Shown: positions 11,898-23,660 of the stretch, piece after piece
Layout of the letters: the number at the start of each line of letters is the position of its first letter
How positions within the stretch are numbered: position 1 is the first letter of the stretch
From: Artocarpus heterophyllus
Taxonomy: Eukaryota; Streptophyta; Magnoliopsida; Rosales; Moraceae
DNA length: 64,000 bases
Direction: 5' to 3'
Assembly (NCBI GenBank): GCA_025403435.1
Contig: CM046333.1
Coordinates: 33,563,521 to 33,627,520 of the forward strand
Notes under the pieces: model-generated
What the model was told of the DNA's origin: nothing
Database searches by the model: none
The model's input: only the letters and a program-made list of their open reading frames with translations
Translations under genes and position numbers: made by a program

Positions 11898-13278
11898 TTC
11901 CTTTGAGTGTTCATGCCATTTATCCATTTAAAAATACAATAAAATTAATACTTATTATCATAGCGTAAACCATCCATTATATAACATTCATTCATATCAC
12001 ATCACAAATAGATTCATCTCATATAAACATAATTCATAACCATAATCGTCAAAACATAAAACTATCATTTTATAAACATGTTATCATGATTTTTTTTTCT
12101 CTTAAATCATAAAAATTACCTTAAGCAAGTAAAAACAAACCATACGTTTTAAACATGAAAATCAGCCAACATTTGTAAGACAGTGAGTAACCTTTTAAAT
12201 ACATTTTTCTAACAATTTAAAATACATATATTTTAATTTAAAAATTCATACAAACATCATATTATCATGCATTTCAATATCATAAAATTATTTCATAATC
12301 AATAAAATCACTTAAACATATAAAACATTTCATAAAATGAAAATCCAAAATAATATTGTTAAAAGAGTTTTCTTGACCTATTCTCATAAAAATTTCATAA
12401 CATAGAATATATTCATCAAAATATTACCAAACTTTTCAGTCTATATCATAACATATACATGAACATTCTTGTCAACTTTCATGAAAAACAAAACACATTT
12501 ACCCCTTAAAATAAAAAATTACTTTTTTGTACATCATAGTCAAACAGTAATATTTTACTGTGAAAGGTAGAGGATAGAAAATTTCATATTTCATCATAGA
12601 AACGTCGAAATGACATGAAACTTGAAGAAACATCACATAACACATACATGCATAACATATTAAAAATTCATAACAAAATACAATACCTAGAGAAAGATAT
12701 TGCAGACGAATTGAGGAGGAGAAATGCTTTTCAGAAACGCCAAAAGAAATAAATTCTTACCTTAGTAATTTTCTTCTCAAAATTCTTGAATTCATCTAAC
12801 AAAATATAACTTTTATTTTAATATTTGCAAAAAAATTTTGAGAGAAAGAAGGATGAAATTCGTGGAGAAGAGAAGGAGAAGAGATGAAGGAGAAAACGTC
12901 TCAGAAATTGAGAAAGAGAAGGCGTGATAGAATGAGAGAAAAATGGAAAAAGAACGTCAAAAATTTTTAACGTAATGAGCATAACCGATGAAAATTCAAT
13001 ACCCTCCATTATGTCAGAATTTTCTAACTAATTGATGGCTAATTGACGTGGAGGAAGGAGAGCAAGGAGGGAATGTCAAAACTATTAGTCTCACTTGCCA
13101 TATTTTTCCCTTTAAAAATAGGAAACCATTCAAAATAATACAAATCAATGCGAAGTCAAACCTTTTATTTCCTTAACTGATAAAATTATTCCATTATTAT
13201 GCCAATTAATCACCCAATTAACGTAATTATCTCAGCCATAAATTTGGACAGATTTCTGCTGACTACTAGTCAGCTGTC

Positions 13279-13385
13279 TTCGGCCTGCTGATTTCCTCTT
13301 CGGCCGGCCGGTTCTACCAAGTTCGGCCTGCCGATGGTTCCCATTGGCCTGTCGATCTTTGGCAGCCTTTTCGGCCTGCCGAACT
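13279..13385 (-). repeat. GC-rich near-palindrome cluster (Tekay-B U3)
   Basis: Five to six units of TTCGGCCTGCCGAA type on the plus strand. On the element's own (minus) strand this is AGG polarity, the same as in the Tekay-A upstream LTR. Confidence 0.8.
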
Positions 13386-13630
13386 GTCTTTAAATGCCAT
13401 ACATTAAAACATTCAAATCATCATTACATCATAATTAAACATACATTAAAATGAACATGAACACTTCAACACATCGATTTCATGCGGTCGTCACCTGTCA
13501 TAGAACTTGAAATAAAAGTTAGTAACATTATAATTATAAATCACAACATATCACATAAATTAATAAAATTGCCTTAACGTCGTTACTAACTTTATCATGA
13601 TCCATTACATAAAAATAGGTGGGTGTTACA

Positions 13631-13644
13631 ATTCTCCCCACCTT
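13631..13644 (-). other. Polypurine tract of Tekay-B
   Basis: Minus-strand AAGGTGGGGAGAAT directly before the LTR start at 13630, identical to the tract of Tekay-A. Confidence 0.85.
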
Positions 13645-13666
13645 GTAAAAGTTTTGTTCTCGAAAC

Positions 13667-14490
13667 TTAGAATAATTGCAGATACAAAGATCTCATGTCA
13701 TCTTCATGTTCCCATGTGGCTTCTTCAACTTGATGATTTCGCCATAACACCTTGACCAATGGAATTTCTTTATTCCTCATGGTCTTAGTTTTCCGATCGA
13801 GTATCTTCATTGGCTTCTCTTCATAACTTAAGTCTTCTCGTATCTCGATCACTTGTGGCTCAATCACATGCGTAGGGTTCGGGACATACTTCTTGAGCAT
13901 GGAGAGATGAAATACATCGTGCATTGTGGACATCTCAGAAGGCAACCTCAGCTGATAAACTACATTGCCTATTCGTTTCATGATTTCATAAGGACCGATA
14001 AATCTTGGACTTAGCTTGCCTTTCTTCCCAAACCTCATAACTCCTTTCATTGGTGCAACTTTCAAAAACACATATTCGCCCACGGCGAACTCTAAGGGTC
14101 TTCTTCTCTTGTCGGCATAACTCTTCTGACGGCTTTGAGTGGTCTCCATTCTTCTTCTTATAAACTTTATCATCTTAGAAGTTTCATTCACAAAATCAGT
14201 TCTTTCAGCATCGACGCTTTCCATCAGCTTCTTTTCACCAGCTTCGTGCCAACATGTAAGCGACTTACATTTTCGCCCATACAGCGCTTCATAAGGTGCC
14301 ATCCCAATTGTTGCCTAGAAGCTATTGTTGTAAGCAAACTCTGCTAACAGCAACATTTTACACCAGCTGGTCTTAAAACCGAGAGAACAAGCCCGTAGCA
14401 TATCTTCTAAAATCAAGTTCATCCTCTCTGTTTGGCCGTCTGTCTGAGGATGAAAAGCGGTACTGAAATGTAGCCTGGTTCCCATTGCGG
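13667..14490 (-). pseudogene. pol: Integrase C-terminal part of Tekay-B (truncated)
   Basis: A 211-residue frame (13667-14302) reads from MAPYEALYGRKC through the GPY/F module (SPRFIGPYEIMKRIG) to the chromodomain-like tail (VKVLWRNHQVEEATWEHED). The coding continues upstream to 14490 (integrase core around the TDGQTER region) past a TAG near 14316 where the family has Gln (SFQATIGM in Tekay-A). The rest of pol, gag and the 5' LTR are missing: at about 14490 the sequence passes into a copia LTR through copied filler. Very similar to 7914-8732 of Tekay-A. Confidence 0.9.
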
Positions 14491-14510
14491 TACTGAAAAG
14501 CAGTAATGAA
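14457..14510. other. Breakpoint between Tekay-B and Copia-1 with copied filler
   Basis: GCGGTACTGAAA occurs at 14457-14468 (Tekay-B integrase) and again at 14487-14498, where Tekay-B homology ends. Copia LTR homology begins at about 14509. The repeated 12 bases look like filler copied during end-joining. Confidence 0.7.
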
Positions 14511-15209
14511 AGAGATTATCTAGATAAAGTTGTTTAAATTAGATAACTTTTCTATTGGGTTATTTGAGTTAAAACTGAGACTTTATCCTATAGAATCTCG
14601 AATAGAAAATAAAAGATTCGCTGAGATTTAATCGAGAGTTTGACATGCGATCGTCGTGTTTGGCCTACCGATCATCTTGATCGGCCTGCTAATGAGCGAA
14701 GGATAAGATCACGCATTTTTACATGGATCTTTTTAGATATTGATCTGAATTTAATTCTGATTTGAATTTTGAGGCCTAATCTGATAAGGACTGACCCTAG
14801 ACCCTACCTCTATAAATAGGGGGTAAGTCACATAAGTTATTAAGATCATTTGAGTGATTAAGAGTGATACTTTGCTGGTGAAAATCTGCAAACTCCCTAA
14901 GAGCTCTTGTTCACAAATCACGAACACTTGCTTTGGGTTCTCTCAATTGGTTAGAAGGAGAGTCACCTAGTAGAAGAGCTGTATGTGTGAGCCCACACTC
15001 ACTCTGATCGTGGATAGAGAATAGCAAAGAATGCCAGTTGGTTAAGGCTCTCCTAGAATGTTACTTTTCTTCACTAATTGCAGGAGCTTTTCGGCACACA
15101 AAGGTTAGTAAGATCTGGTTAATTTATGCATGTAGCATGTCAAACTTGTTTTTTGAAAATTCTCTAATACCAATTGTTGGAAAAATAGTACGCAACAGGA
15201 ATTTTAAAA
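14509..15209 (+). repeat. Copia-1 5' LTR, 3' part only
   Basis: Matches 21268-21960 of its own 3' LTR. It contains TATAAATAG at 14811-14819 and an eroded motif pair (14659-14692). The end is abnormal: 15169-15209 is the reverse complement of the expected LTR end plus primer-binding site (ACCAATTGTTGG). About 0.77 kb of leader present in Copia-3 (26967-27733) is absent, so no usable primer site remains. Confidence 0.82.
14811..14819 (+). promoter_or_regulatory. TATA box in Copia-1 5' LTR
   Basis: TATAAATAG after a conserved ACCCTACCTC, at the same place as 21595 in the 3' LTR and 26566 in Copia-3. It would set the RNA start about 30 bp downstream. Confidence 0.7.
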
Positions 15210-16059
15210 GTATTCGATTCATACAGGATTGAAGACTTGAAGATGGACATTACATGAAGAAGGATACGACTTAAGCATTCGAGGATGAGGAATCGATAAT
15301 ATGTCTCGATTATTCTCTTGTAGTCTTAATTTTCTATTCTCTAGGGTGGCACCATAATATTACGGTTGTATATTATTTTGCTTGATTTCTTTGCTTGTCT
15401 ACATTATAATATGATTTGTTATGTACATTGATAACATGTCATATAGAATAGGAAGTGCCGCTCATATTATAATTGTTCATGCATGATCTTAAAATAAAAC
15501 CTTGATTTCAAAAGATTGATTGTGAGAAGGTTTTCAAAGAGAGGACCTAAGGACCTCCATCGTTGGTCCATAGGCAGAACATGGTGGTCCTGACCCTTAG
15601 GAAAGGATTTCTATCATGTACCAGATTGGGATCTCTGAGAGGATAAGGTATTTTAGCATGATTTCTGATTGCACACCCCTAGGTGGTGATTTTAAATCAT
15701 GGAAAAAATATTGAAACAATGGTTATACACTCACGTTAATTTTATTATTAACCTCTCCTAGGAGCTCTGTTAATAAAATTAATGGCCAAAGAAACGATTA
15801 TTAATCTATGCTGGATCATACGGGTCCTAGATGGCATATATTAATCAGGAAGGGATCCGTATTCCTGATTGAATTTGGCATGACTCCCCTAGGAGCTTGT
15901 TGAATTTTGAGTTGGGAATTATCGTTGTAAGGTTATGATATTTTCAAGATTTCGACACATAAACACATTTGTATGTTTTTACATGATTGTGTTATCTTAC
16001 TAAATTATTATGATATGTTTACTTATGTTTGGTATATGATTCTTTATTGTAGATTAAAA
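15210..16059 (+). other. Copia-1 untranslated leader (partial)
   Basis: Noncoding. Aligns with 27734-28578 of Copia-3 and, inverted, with 33359-34200 of Copia-2. It starts at GTATTCGATTCATAC after the rearranged LTR end and runs to the gag ATG. Confidence 0.8.
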
Positions 16060-17306
16060 ATGTCTAAAATGCTTTATCATTGATACTTGACAAAAACCTA
16101 TTAACCAAAGAGAATTATAATGATTGAAAACGGAACCTGGATATCGTCCTCTCCTTTGAGAAACTAAAATTTGTCTTGACAACCCCTTGTCCTCCCAAGC
16201 CTATGGGAGACTCAACTAATGAGCAATTCCAAGTGTATGATCATGGGAAAGATGCTAATGATCAGGCTCGCTCCTATGTTATGGCCAGCATGAATAACGT
16301 GCTACAGGCTCAACATCAGGATTATGAGACTGTGAAGTAGATCTTGGATAATCTTGAGGATATGTTTGGAGGCCAAGCCATAACAAAGTGGAAAAGGGCG
16401 TTTCAAAAACTTCTTAACTGTAAGCAAAGGCCAAGGACATCTGTAAAGGAGCACATGATGTTGGTCATGGATTACCTCACTGAGGCTCAAACCCACGGAG
16501 CCGACATCGATGCTGAAACTCAGATGACTATGGTCTTTAAGACTCTATCAAAGGAATTTATTCCATTTAGCGCTACATTTAATTTAAGCAATAGACGGGA
16601 TATGACCTTGACGAAATTAATGAAAGAGCTATAGGAGTTCAAACTACTGATCAGGGAGTCTCCTACGGGTGGAGAGACCAACATGGTAGCTGCTTCTAGT
16701 TCCAATCACAACTCTGGGAATGAAAAGAAGCAACAGGCCAAGAATGGGAAGTCTTCTATTCCTGCTAGCACTAAGTGCAAGAAGAAGAAGAAGAAGAACC
16801 CAAAGAAGCTTAAGTGCTTCTTCAGTGGGAAGGTTGGGCACATCAAGAAGCATTACAAGGACTTCCTTTCCAAAGGAGGTAGGTGTGATCTTCTGTATTT
16901 AGAAACTTGTTTAGTTGAGGAATCCAGTGACATTTGGGTCATAGATTCCGATGTAACTAATCATGTTTGTGTTTCTCTGTAGGGGTTCAAAGAAACGAGA
17001 AGTCTACTTCATGAGGACTTCACACTTCAGATGGGTGATGGATCCTTGGTCTTAGTGGAAGCAGTGGGAGACGTCCATCTTTATTTTGATAATTATAGGA
17101 ATTTATTTTTGCAAGATCGTTTTTATGTTCCTAAATTTAAAAGGAATTTAATTTTTGTAGCTTGTTTATTTAAAGACTCCTATTTGTTTTTTTTAATGAT
17201 AAAGTGGATATTCGTAAAAATAAATCTTTTATCTGTTCTGGATGGATGCAAAATAATCTATATTTTATCAAACCTAAGACGGACCTATTGCTTAATGCTG
17301 AGATGA
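16060..17306 (+). pseudogene. gag: Gag and protease of Copia-1 (decayed)
   Basis: Starts at the ATG homologous to Copia-3 gag. Early TGA (16125-16127) and TAG (16338-16340) replace Trp and Gln codons, with further TAG stops near 16633 and 16981. Readable Gag runs at 16344-16634. A basic Lys-rich stretch precedes a degenerate zinc knuckle (CFFSGKVGHIKKHY), which has lost two of its zinc ligands. The protease motif reads WVIDSDVTNHVC, with the active-site Gly and the following Ala replaced, so the protease is dead even apart from the stops. Confidence 0.85.
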
Positions 17307-17319
17307 ATGATAATAACTC

Positions 17320-18420
17320 TAAAAGGCTTAAAACTTTTCACTCTAATAAGACTTATCTTTGGCATTTGAGCCTTGGTCATATTAACCAGAGTAGGATTCA
17401 AAGGTTGGTAAGGGATGGACCTTGAAGTCACTTAAAGGTGGAATCTATACCTCAATGTGAATCTTGTTTGGAGGGTAAAATGACCAAAAGACCATTCAGG
17501 TCTAAGGGCAATAGGGCCGAAGGGTTTCTAGAACTTGTGCATAGTGATGTTTGCAGACCGATGAACATCCGGGCACGAGGAGGGTATGAGTACTTCGTCA
17601 CTTTTATTGACGATTACTCAAAGTATGGGTATGTGTATTTGATGCACCACAAAAGCAAAACTTTTAACGAGTTCAAGGAGTTTCAGGCTGAAGTGAAAAA
17701 GTAATTGAATAAACCCATAAAGGTACTTCGATCTGATTGAGGTGGAGAATACCTTTCTGATGAATTCTTGGGACATTTATTAGAGAATAGGATTTTATAC
17801 CATTTGACTACATCGGGCACTCCGCAGCAGAACGGCGTAGCGGAGAGAAGAAATAGGACTTTATTGGACATGGTCAGATCCATGATGAGTTATTCATCAT
17901 TACCTTATTCCTTTTGGGGATATGCACTACAAACCGCATTTTATCTTTTGAACAATGTGCCTTCAAAATCGGTCCCTAAAACTCCTCACGAGTTGTGGAC
18001 GGGTAGGAAGACATCCTTAAACCATATTCACACATGGCGATGTCTGGCCCATCTCCTGTTTAAGGATCCGAATAAGTTAGAAACACGTTCAAAAGTTTGC
18101 ATCTTTGTAGGATATCCAAAAGGGACTAAATGGGGTTATTTCTATAACCCAAAGGAAAATAAAGTCTTGGTTTCAACTAATGCAACTTTCCTTGAGGAGA
18201 GTTACATGGACAACTTTAAACCTCGAAGCAAATTGGTGCTTGAGGAGTTAAGGAGTGATCCGATCACTCCAGTGGTTCTGAATAAAATCGTTCCGATCAG
18301 TGTAGAAAATCCAAACAAACCTAAACAACAACTTGAGGGGCTTCAGCGTAGTGGGAGGATCGGGTGTCAACCTGAGAGGTATATGTTCAATGGGGAGGTC
18401 TTTTTGGCTTAACCGAATGA
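17320..18420 (+). pseudogene. pol: Integrase of Copia-1 (decayed)
   Basis: GAG-pre-integrase zinc region (LWHLSLGHINQSRIQRLV, then CESCLEGKMTKRPF), then the core with Asp in LVHSDVCRPM and FIDDYSKYGY, and Glu in [14 protein letters not shown] near 17840. The second core region reads LRSD followed by TGA near 17739 where the family has Arg (CGA). Other stops: TGA near 17424 and TAA near 17702. The frame ends at 18412 (LA then TAA). Confidence 0.85.
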
Positions 18421-19887
18421 ACATGATAGGCATCCTTATACTTACGTAGAAGCTAAGAAGGATGTTGATTCAAAACTCTAGATAGAGGCCATGAACATTG
18501 AGATGAAGTCTATAGAGAGTAATCAGGTCTGGGAGCTTGTAGATCTTCCCGAGGGGTAAAACTCATAGGGTGTAAGTGGATCTACAAGAGGAAAAGAGGA
18601 GTGGATGGAAAGGTCAAAACCTTTAAGACTAGACTAGTAGCTTAGGGTTATTTGCAAAAGGAAGAAATCGATTATGAGGAAACCTTTTCGCCTGTAGCCA
18701 TGCTTAAGTCCATCCGGATTCTCTTGCCCATAGCTGCTGCTCTCGACTATGAGATTTGGTAGATGGATGTCAAGACGGCTTTTCTAAATGGCTATCTCGA
18801 TGAGTCCATTTATATGGCACAACCAAACAGGCTCAAGGTCAAGGGTTAAGAGGGTAAGGTTTGTAAGCTGCTAAAGTCAATTTATGGACTTAAGCAGGCT
18901 TCTCATTCTTGGAATATAAGATTTGATCAGGTGATCAAGACTTATGGGTTCTCACATAATGTGGATGAACCATGTGTTTACAAATACGTTAAGGATGGGA
19001 AGGTGGTTTTTCTATTGCTCTATGTAGATGACATTCTGCTAATTGGCAATGACATTGGGGCATTGTCATTGGTCAAATTATGGTTGACCAAGCAGTTTAA
19101 CATGAAGGAATTGGGTGAGGCTAATTTTGTTCTCGGTATCCAGATCTTTCGGGATAAGAAGAACAAAATGATAGCTTTGTCCCAAGCCGGCTACATAGAT
19201 AAAATTCTCAGGATGTTTGCAATGCAGGATTCCAAGAAAGGTGGGCAACCATCTAGGTCTGGAATTACTCTTTCTAAGAAAGACTCTCCAAAGTCTTATG
19301 AAGAAAGAGAATACATGACGACAGTGCCTTATGCATCGGCAGTGGGTAGTCTCATGTATGCCATACTTTGCACACGACCGGATATTAGTTATACGGTCGA
19401 GATTGTAAGTCGATTTCAAGAGGATCTAGGACCGAACCATTGGGTTACTGTAAAGCATATTTTCAAGTACCTGAGAAGGACTCAAATATATTTGGGTGAA
19501 GACTTGACTCCTCTAGGATATATTGACTTGGATTTTCAATCCTGTCTGGATTCTAGGAAATCGACTTCAGGTTTTGTGTTTACTCTGGGCGGCAGTGCCA
19601 TCAGTTGGAGAAGTGCGAAGCAAGATTGCACTTTAGATTCAACGATGAAGGTCGAGTATGTGGCAGCTAGTGATGCTTCAAAAGAAGCAGTGTGGCTCCA
19701 CAAGTTCCTTAGGGATCTTGAGGTAGTTCCTAGTATGGATAAAGCGGTATCACTGTACTGTGATAACAGTGCGGTTGTAGCTAATGCTAAGGAACCAAGA
19801 TTTCACAAGAAGAGTAAGCATATTGATCAGAAGTATCATGTGATAAAGGACTTCGGTGAGGGCGGGCATGTCACAGTGTGCAAGTAG
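18421..19887 (+). pseudogene. pol: Reverse transcriptase and RNase H of Copia-1 (decayed)
   Basis: Reverse transcriptase starts near 18580 (VDGKVKTFK), with stops near 18641, 18761 (Trp-Gln to Trp-stop) and 18847. It is open from 18931 with the catalytic [14 protein letters not shown] at about 19015. RNase H follows (LDSRKSTSGFVFTLGG, then SLYCDNSAVVANAKEPRFHK) to a stop at 19887. About 60 bp present in Copia-3 near the end, coding EDNLADPFTKTL, is deleted here, which also creates the premature end. A conventional 3' end follows to 19950. Confidence 0.87.
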
Positions 19888-21404
19888 GAGAGTCTTTGAG
19901 AGACATGTGGAAGCTATGGGATGCGAGATTTGTCATATTTACTCACTTAGTGCAAGTGAGAGATTATTAGACATGTATGCCTTAAAGAGTAAAAATATAA
20001 TAAGTTTTTGGAGACATTTTTATCAATAAAGAATCTATTTATTGTTTATATACCAAATCTTGTCCTCTTTATGTTCATATTTGTTGAATGTATGTTAACC
20101 AAACAATAGTATGAGATTGTCAGTCTAAACCTTAAGAATTGGGTATATGATGGATAAACTATGTAGAAGACACGATTCTTAAGGTGATGGTCTAAATCGT
20201 AAGATCTGCAATTGAGGGAATAAAGTTGGGTGCTTTATTCATGTAAAAATTGTTATGTTGTTTATATCCCTATTGGGAAATGGTTTGTCTTGACCATCAG
20301 AGGTGGACTCTGTGAATAGAAACATTGGCACGTTGTCATAGGTGACGATGTGTTGAATTGGGACATAAAGTGAATTGATTTGGATTAATAATTCTGTCTC
20401 GGCAAATTGATTCACTTTAGACAATCATTTGTATTGTATCTTAATCTTGAGATGAATAGTGGGCCTGTTGTCTTGACTTGTGTCTTTTGATGTACCAAAG
20501 GGTGACACCCACATCTTAATAGTGGTATGCATGCCAGTACGTTGGAGGCATGACTCTTGATAGCGTAGACATGTTATTCATAGATATGGAATCCATAGCT
20601 CCTCTTTAGGAGTAGTGATATCCTCTTATATGTGTTATCCTGTAATTAGAAAACTGGAGCGCTCAATCATTTGGATACATAGGTGTAACCGAGTGATATA
20701 CTGTCTTTGGATAGTAAGTTTTCTGATGGTAAGATAATAGAACATAAGATAAAAATAATCGAGACGGTAATATAGAACTTGTCCTTAAGCCGATTATGGA
20801 TAATTATATAGAGATACGATACATTATGATATGTCATGGAGACTTAGCTATACGGGCTTCGTAATTCTATATAGTTTGAGAGTGCAGCTCCAAGCTCTTA
20901 GTGGAGTAGCGTTTGAGTTGATAATTATGAGTTGTGTATCTAGGATATTGGGTTTCGTAATTATCGAGAGCTTGAACTATATAGGTTCATTTGGTCCCCT
21001 TTGCTAGCTCACAACATCTTGTAACGATACGGCGTGCTTTTTCAATAATTGGTAACTTATGTCAGATTTATTAGATTGGTTGAAATTTGAAAGAATCAAA
21101 TAATTCATGTTTGTTTATCGGTTGAATTAATTTTGTGATAAAATTAAATCAAGATAAACTTGTTGAATTATTGGGATTGGATAATTCTTGTCTGTTTATC
21201 AGTTGATTTAATTTTAAATAAATTAGATCAATATAAACTTGTAGAATTATTAGGAATTTATTTATTTTCCTAGAGATTATCTAGATAAAGTTGTTTTAAT
21301 CGGATAACTTTTTTATTGGGTTATTTGTGTTAAAACTGAGACTTTATCCTATAGAATCTTGGGTGAAAAATAAAAGATTTGCTGGGATTTTAATTGGGAG
21401 TTTG

Positions 21405-21478
21405 ACATGCCGATCGTCATGTTTCGCCTGCCGATGGGCCTGTTCGGCTTGCCGATCATCCTGATCATCTTGCCGATG
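21405..21478 (+). repeat. GC-rich near-palindrome cluster, CCT polarity (Copia-1 U3)
   Basis: Units such as TTCGCCTGCCGAT, TTCGGCTTGCCGAT and CATCTTGCCGAT lie about 120-190 bp upstream of the TATA box. Confidence 0.75.
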
Positions 21479-21594
21479 AGCGAAGGATAAGATCATGCGT
21501 TTTTACACAGATCTTATTAAATATTGATCCGAATTTGATTTTGATTTGAATTTTGAGACCTAATCTGATAAGGACTGACCCTAGACCCTACCTC

Positions 21595-21602
21595 TATAAA
21601 TA
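21595..21602 (+). promoter_or_regulatory. TATA box in Copia-1 3' LTR
   Basis: TATAAATA, same context as 14811-14819. Confidence 0.7.
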
Positions 21603-21981
21603 GGGAGTAAGTCACATAAGTTATTAAGATCAATTGAGAGATTAAGAGTGATACTCTACTAGTGAGAATCTGCAAACTCCCTGAGAGCTCTTGTTCACAA
21701 ATCATGAACACTTGCTTTGGGTTCTCTCAATTGGTTGGAAGGAGAGTCACCTAGTGGAAGAGCTATATGTGTAAGCCCACTCTCACTCCGATCGTGGATA
21801 GAGAATAACAAAGAAGACCAGTTAGTTGAGGCTCTTCTAGAACGTTACTTCTCTTCACTGATTGCAAGAGCTTTTCGACACACAAAGGTTAGTAAGATTT
21901 GGTTAATTTATGCATATAGCATGTCAAACTTGTGTTTTGAAAAATTCTCTAATACAAATTGTTGGAACTATTTTTCCAACA

Positions 21982-22662
21982 AATGCTCCAACGTCATTGC
22001 CAATAAGCAGAATGTCATCTATATAGGGTAGTAGAAAAACTACCTTCCCATCCTTAATGTGTTTGTACAACATGGCTCATCAACATTTTGTGAGAACCCA
22101 TAAGTCTTGATCACCTAATCAAATCTTATATTCCAAGAACGGAAAGCTTGCTTGAGTCCATAAATTGACTTTAGCAGTTTACAAACCTTGTCCTCCTGAC
22201 CATTGACCTTGAACCCGTCTGGTTGTTTCATATAAATGGACTCATCAAGATAGCCATTTAGAAAAGCCGTCTTGATATCCATCTATCAAATCTTGTAATC
22301 GAGAGTGGCAATTATGGATAAGAGAATCCGAATGGACTTAAGCATAGCTATAGGCGAAAAGGTTTGCTCATAAATGATTCCTTCCTTTTACGTGTTTCCC
22401 TTAACTATAGTCTAGCCTTAAAGGTTTTGACTTTTCCATCCACTCCTCTTTTCCTCTTGTAGATCCGTTTACACCCTATGGGTTTCACCTTTTTGGGAAG
22501 ATCCACAAGCTCCCAAACCCAATTAGTCTCCATAGACTTCATCTTTGTGTTCATGGCCTCTGTCCAGAGTTTTGAATCAACATCCCCCATAGTCTCTATG
22601 TTAATATAAGGATCCCTATCATGTTCATTCGATTCAGCCAAAAAGGCCTCCCCATTGAACAT
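21982..22662 (-). pseudogene. pol: Reverse transcriptase N-terminal part of Copia-2 (truncated)
   Basis: On the minus strand the frame 22662-22405 (MFNGEAFLAESNEHDRDPY to [12 protein letters not shown]) leads into reverse transcriptase and stops matching at 21982, inside the catalytic region ([11 protein letters not shown]). The remaining reverse transcriptase, RNase H and 3' LTR of Copia-2 are absent; Copia-1's 3' LTR abuts instead. Confidence 0.85.
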
Positions 22663-23660
22663 ATACCTCTTGAGCTAATGCTCGATCCTCCCACTACGTC
22701 GAAGCCCCTTGGGTTGTTGTTCAGGTTTGTTTGGTTTTTCTACATCGATTGGAGTGGTTTCTACTAGAACCCCTGGGGTGATTAAATCACTCATCAACTC
22801 CTTAAGCACCACTTTGCTTTGAGGCTTAAAGTCGTCCATGTAACTCTCCTCAAGGAAAGTTGCATGAGTAAAAACCATGACTTTATTTCCTTTGGGTTAT
22901 AAAAATAACCCCTTTTGTCCCTTTTGGATATCCTATAAACACGTAAACTTTTGAACGTACTTCCAACTTATTTGCATCCCTAAACAGGACATGAGCCAGA
23001 CATCCCCATATGCGAATATGGTTTAAGGATGTGTTTTTGCCCGTCCATAACTCGTGAGGAGTTTTAGGGACCGATTTGGAAGGCACGTTGTTTGTAGTGC
23101 ATATCTCCAAAAGGATAAAGGTAATGATGAATAACTCATCATGAACCTAACCATGTCCAATAAAGTCCAATTTCTTCTCTCAGCTACGCCATTCTGCTGT
23201 AGAGTGCCTAGCATAGTCAAATGGGATAGAATCACATTCTCTAATAAGTGTCCTAAGAACTCATCAGAAAGGTATTCTCCACCTCGATCAGATCGAAGTG
23301 CTTTTATGGGCCAACATAATTGCTTTTCCACTCTAGCCCTAAACTCCCTGAACTTGTCAAAAGTTTTGCTTTTGTGGTGCATTAGGTACGCATACCCATA
23401 CCTTGAGTAATCATCAATGAAAGTGATGAAGTATTCAAACCCTCCTCGTGCTAGGATGTTCATCGGTCGCCAAACATCACTATGCACAAGTTCTAGAACC
23501 CCTTCGGCCTTATTGCTCTTAGACCTGAATGGTCTTTTGGTCATTTTACCCTCCAAACAAGATTCACATTGTGGTATAGATTCCACCGTTAAGTGACTTA
23601 AAGGTCCATCCCTTATCAACCTTTGAATCCTATTCAGTCAATATGGCCAAGGTGCAAATG
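22663..23660 (-). pseudogene. pol: Integrase of Copia-2 (decayed)
   Basis: Read right to left: MIRDGPLSHLTVESIPQCES (23619 on), the CESCLEGKMTKRPF zinc region, LVHSDVWRPM and FIDDYSRYGYAYL core, [19 protein letters not shown] (second catalytic Asp intact), then [16 protein letters not shown] with the Glu. A long open stretch 23619-23023 survives. A deletion near 23095 removes a few residues and shifts the frame. The tail ends at the [19 protein letters not shown] region (22878). Confidence 0.87.

Larger units (their letters stand above)
11893..13630 (-). mobile_element. Tekay-B 3' LTR, proximal piece
   Basis: On the minus strand it starts TGTAACACCCACC at 13630 and runs leftward, colinear with the first half of the Tekay-A LTR, then continues at 801-1. 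It is clearly more diverged from Tekay-A than Tekay-A's own two LTRs are from each other. It holds a motif cluster (13279-13385) and, near 12760, the minus-strand donor-like AAGGTAAGAA. Confidence 0.9.
14509..21981 (+). mobile_element. Copia-1: 5'-truncated Ty1/copia retrotransposon
   Basis: Order: partial LTR, leader, gag, protease, integrase, reverse transcriptase, RNase H, full LTR. Integrase before reverse transcriptase is the Ty1/copia order. The first 1.3 kb of the 5' LTR is missing; the 3' LTR (19965-21981) is full length. The coding part carries about a dozen stops, so this is one of the older copies. Both flanks belong to other elements (Tekay-B left, Copia-2 right) that do not match each other, so no target duplication can be read. 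Confidence 0.88.
19965..21981 (+). repeat. Copia-1 3' LTR
   Basis: 2017 bp. It starts TATTAGACATG (TG eroded to TA) right after a purine-rich AAGTGAGAGA tract and ends TTCCAACA. TATAAATA lies at 21595-21602 and a motif cluster at 21405-21478. The last 30 bp contain TGTTGGAA-CTATTT-TTCCAACA, a perfect 8-bp inverted repeat not seen in Copia-3, sharing the inverted ATTGTTGGA block of the 5' copy. Confidence 0.87.
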
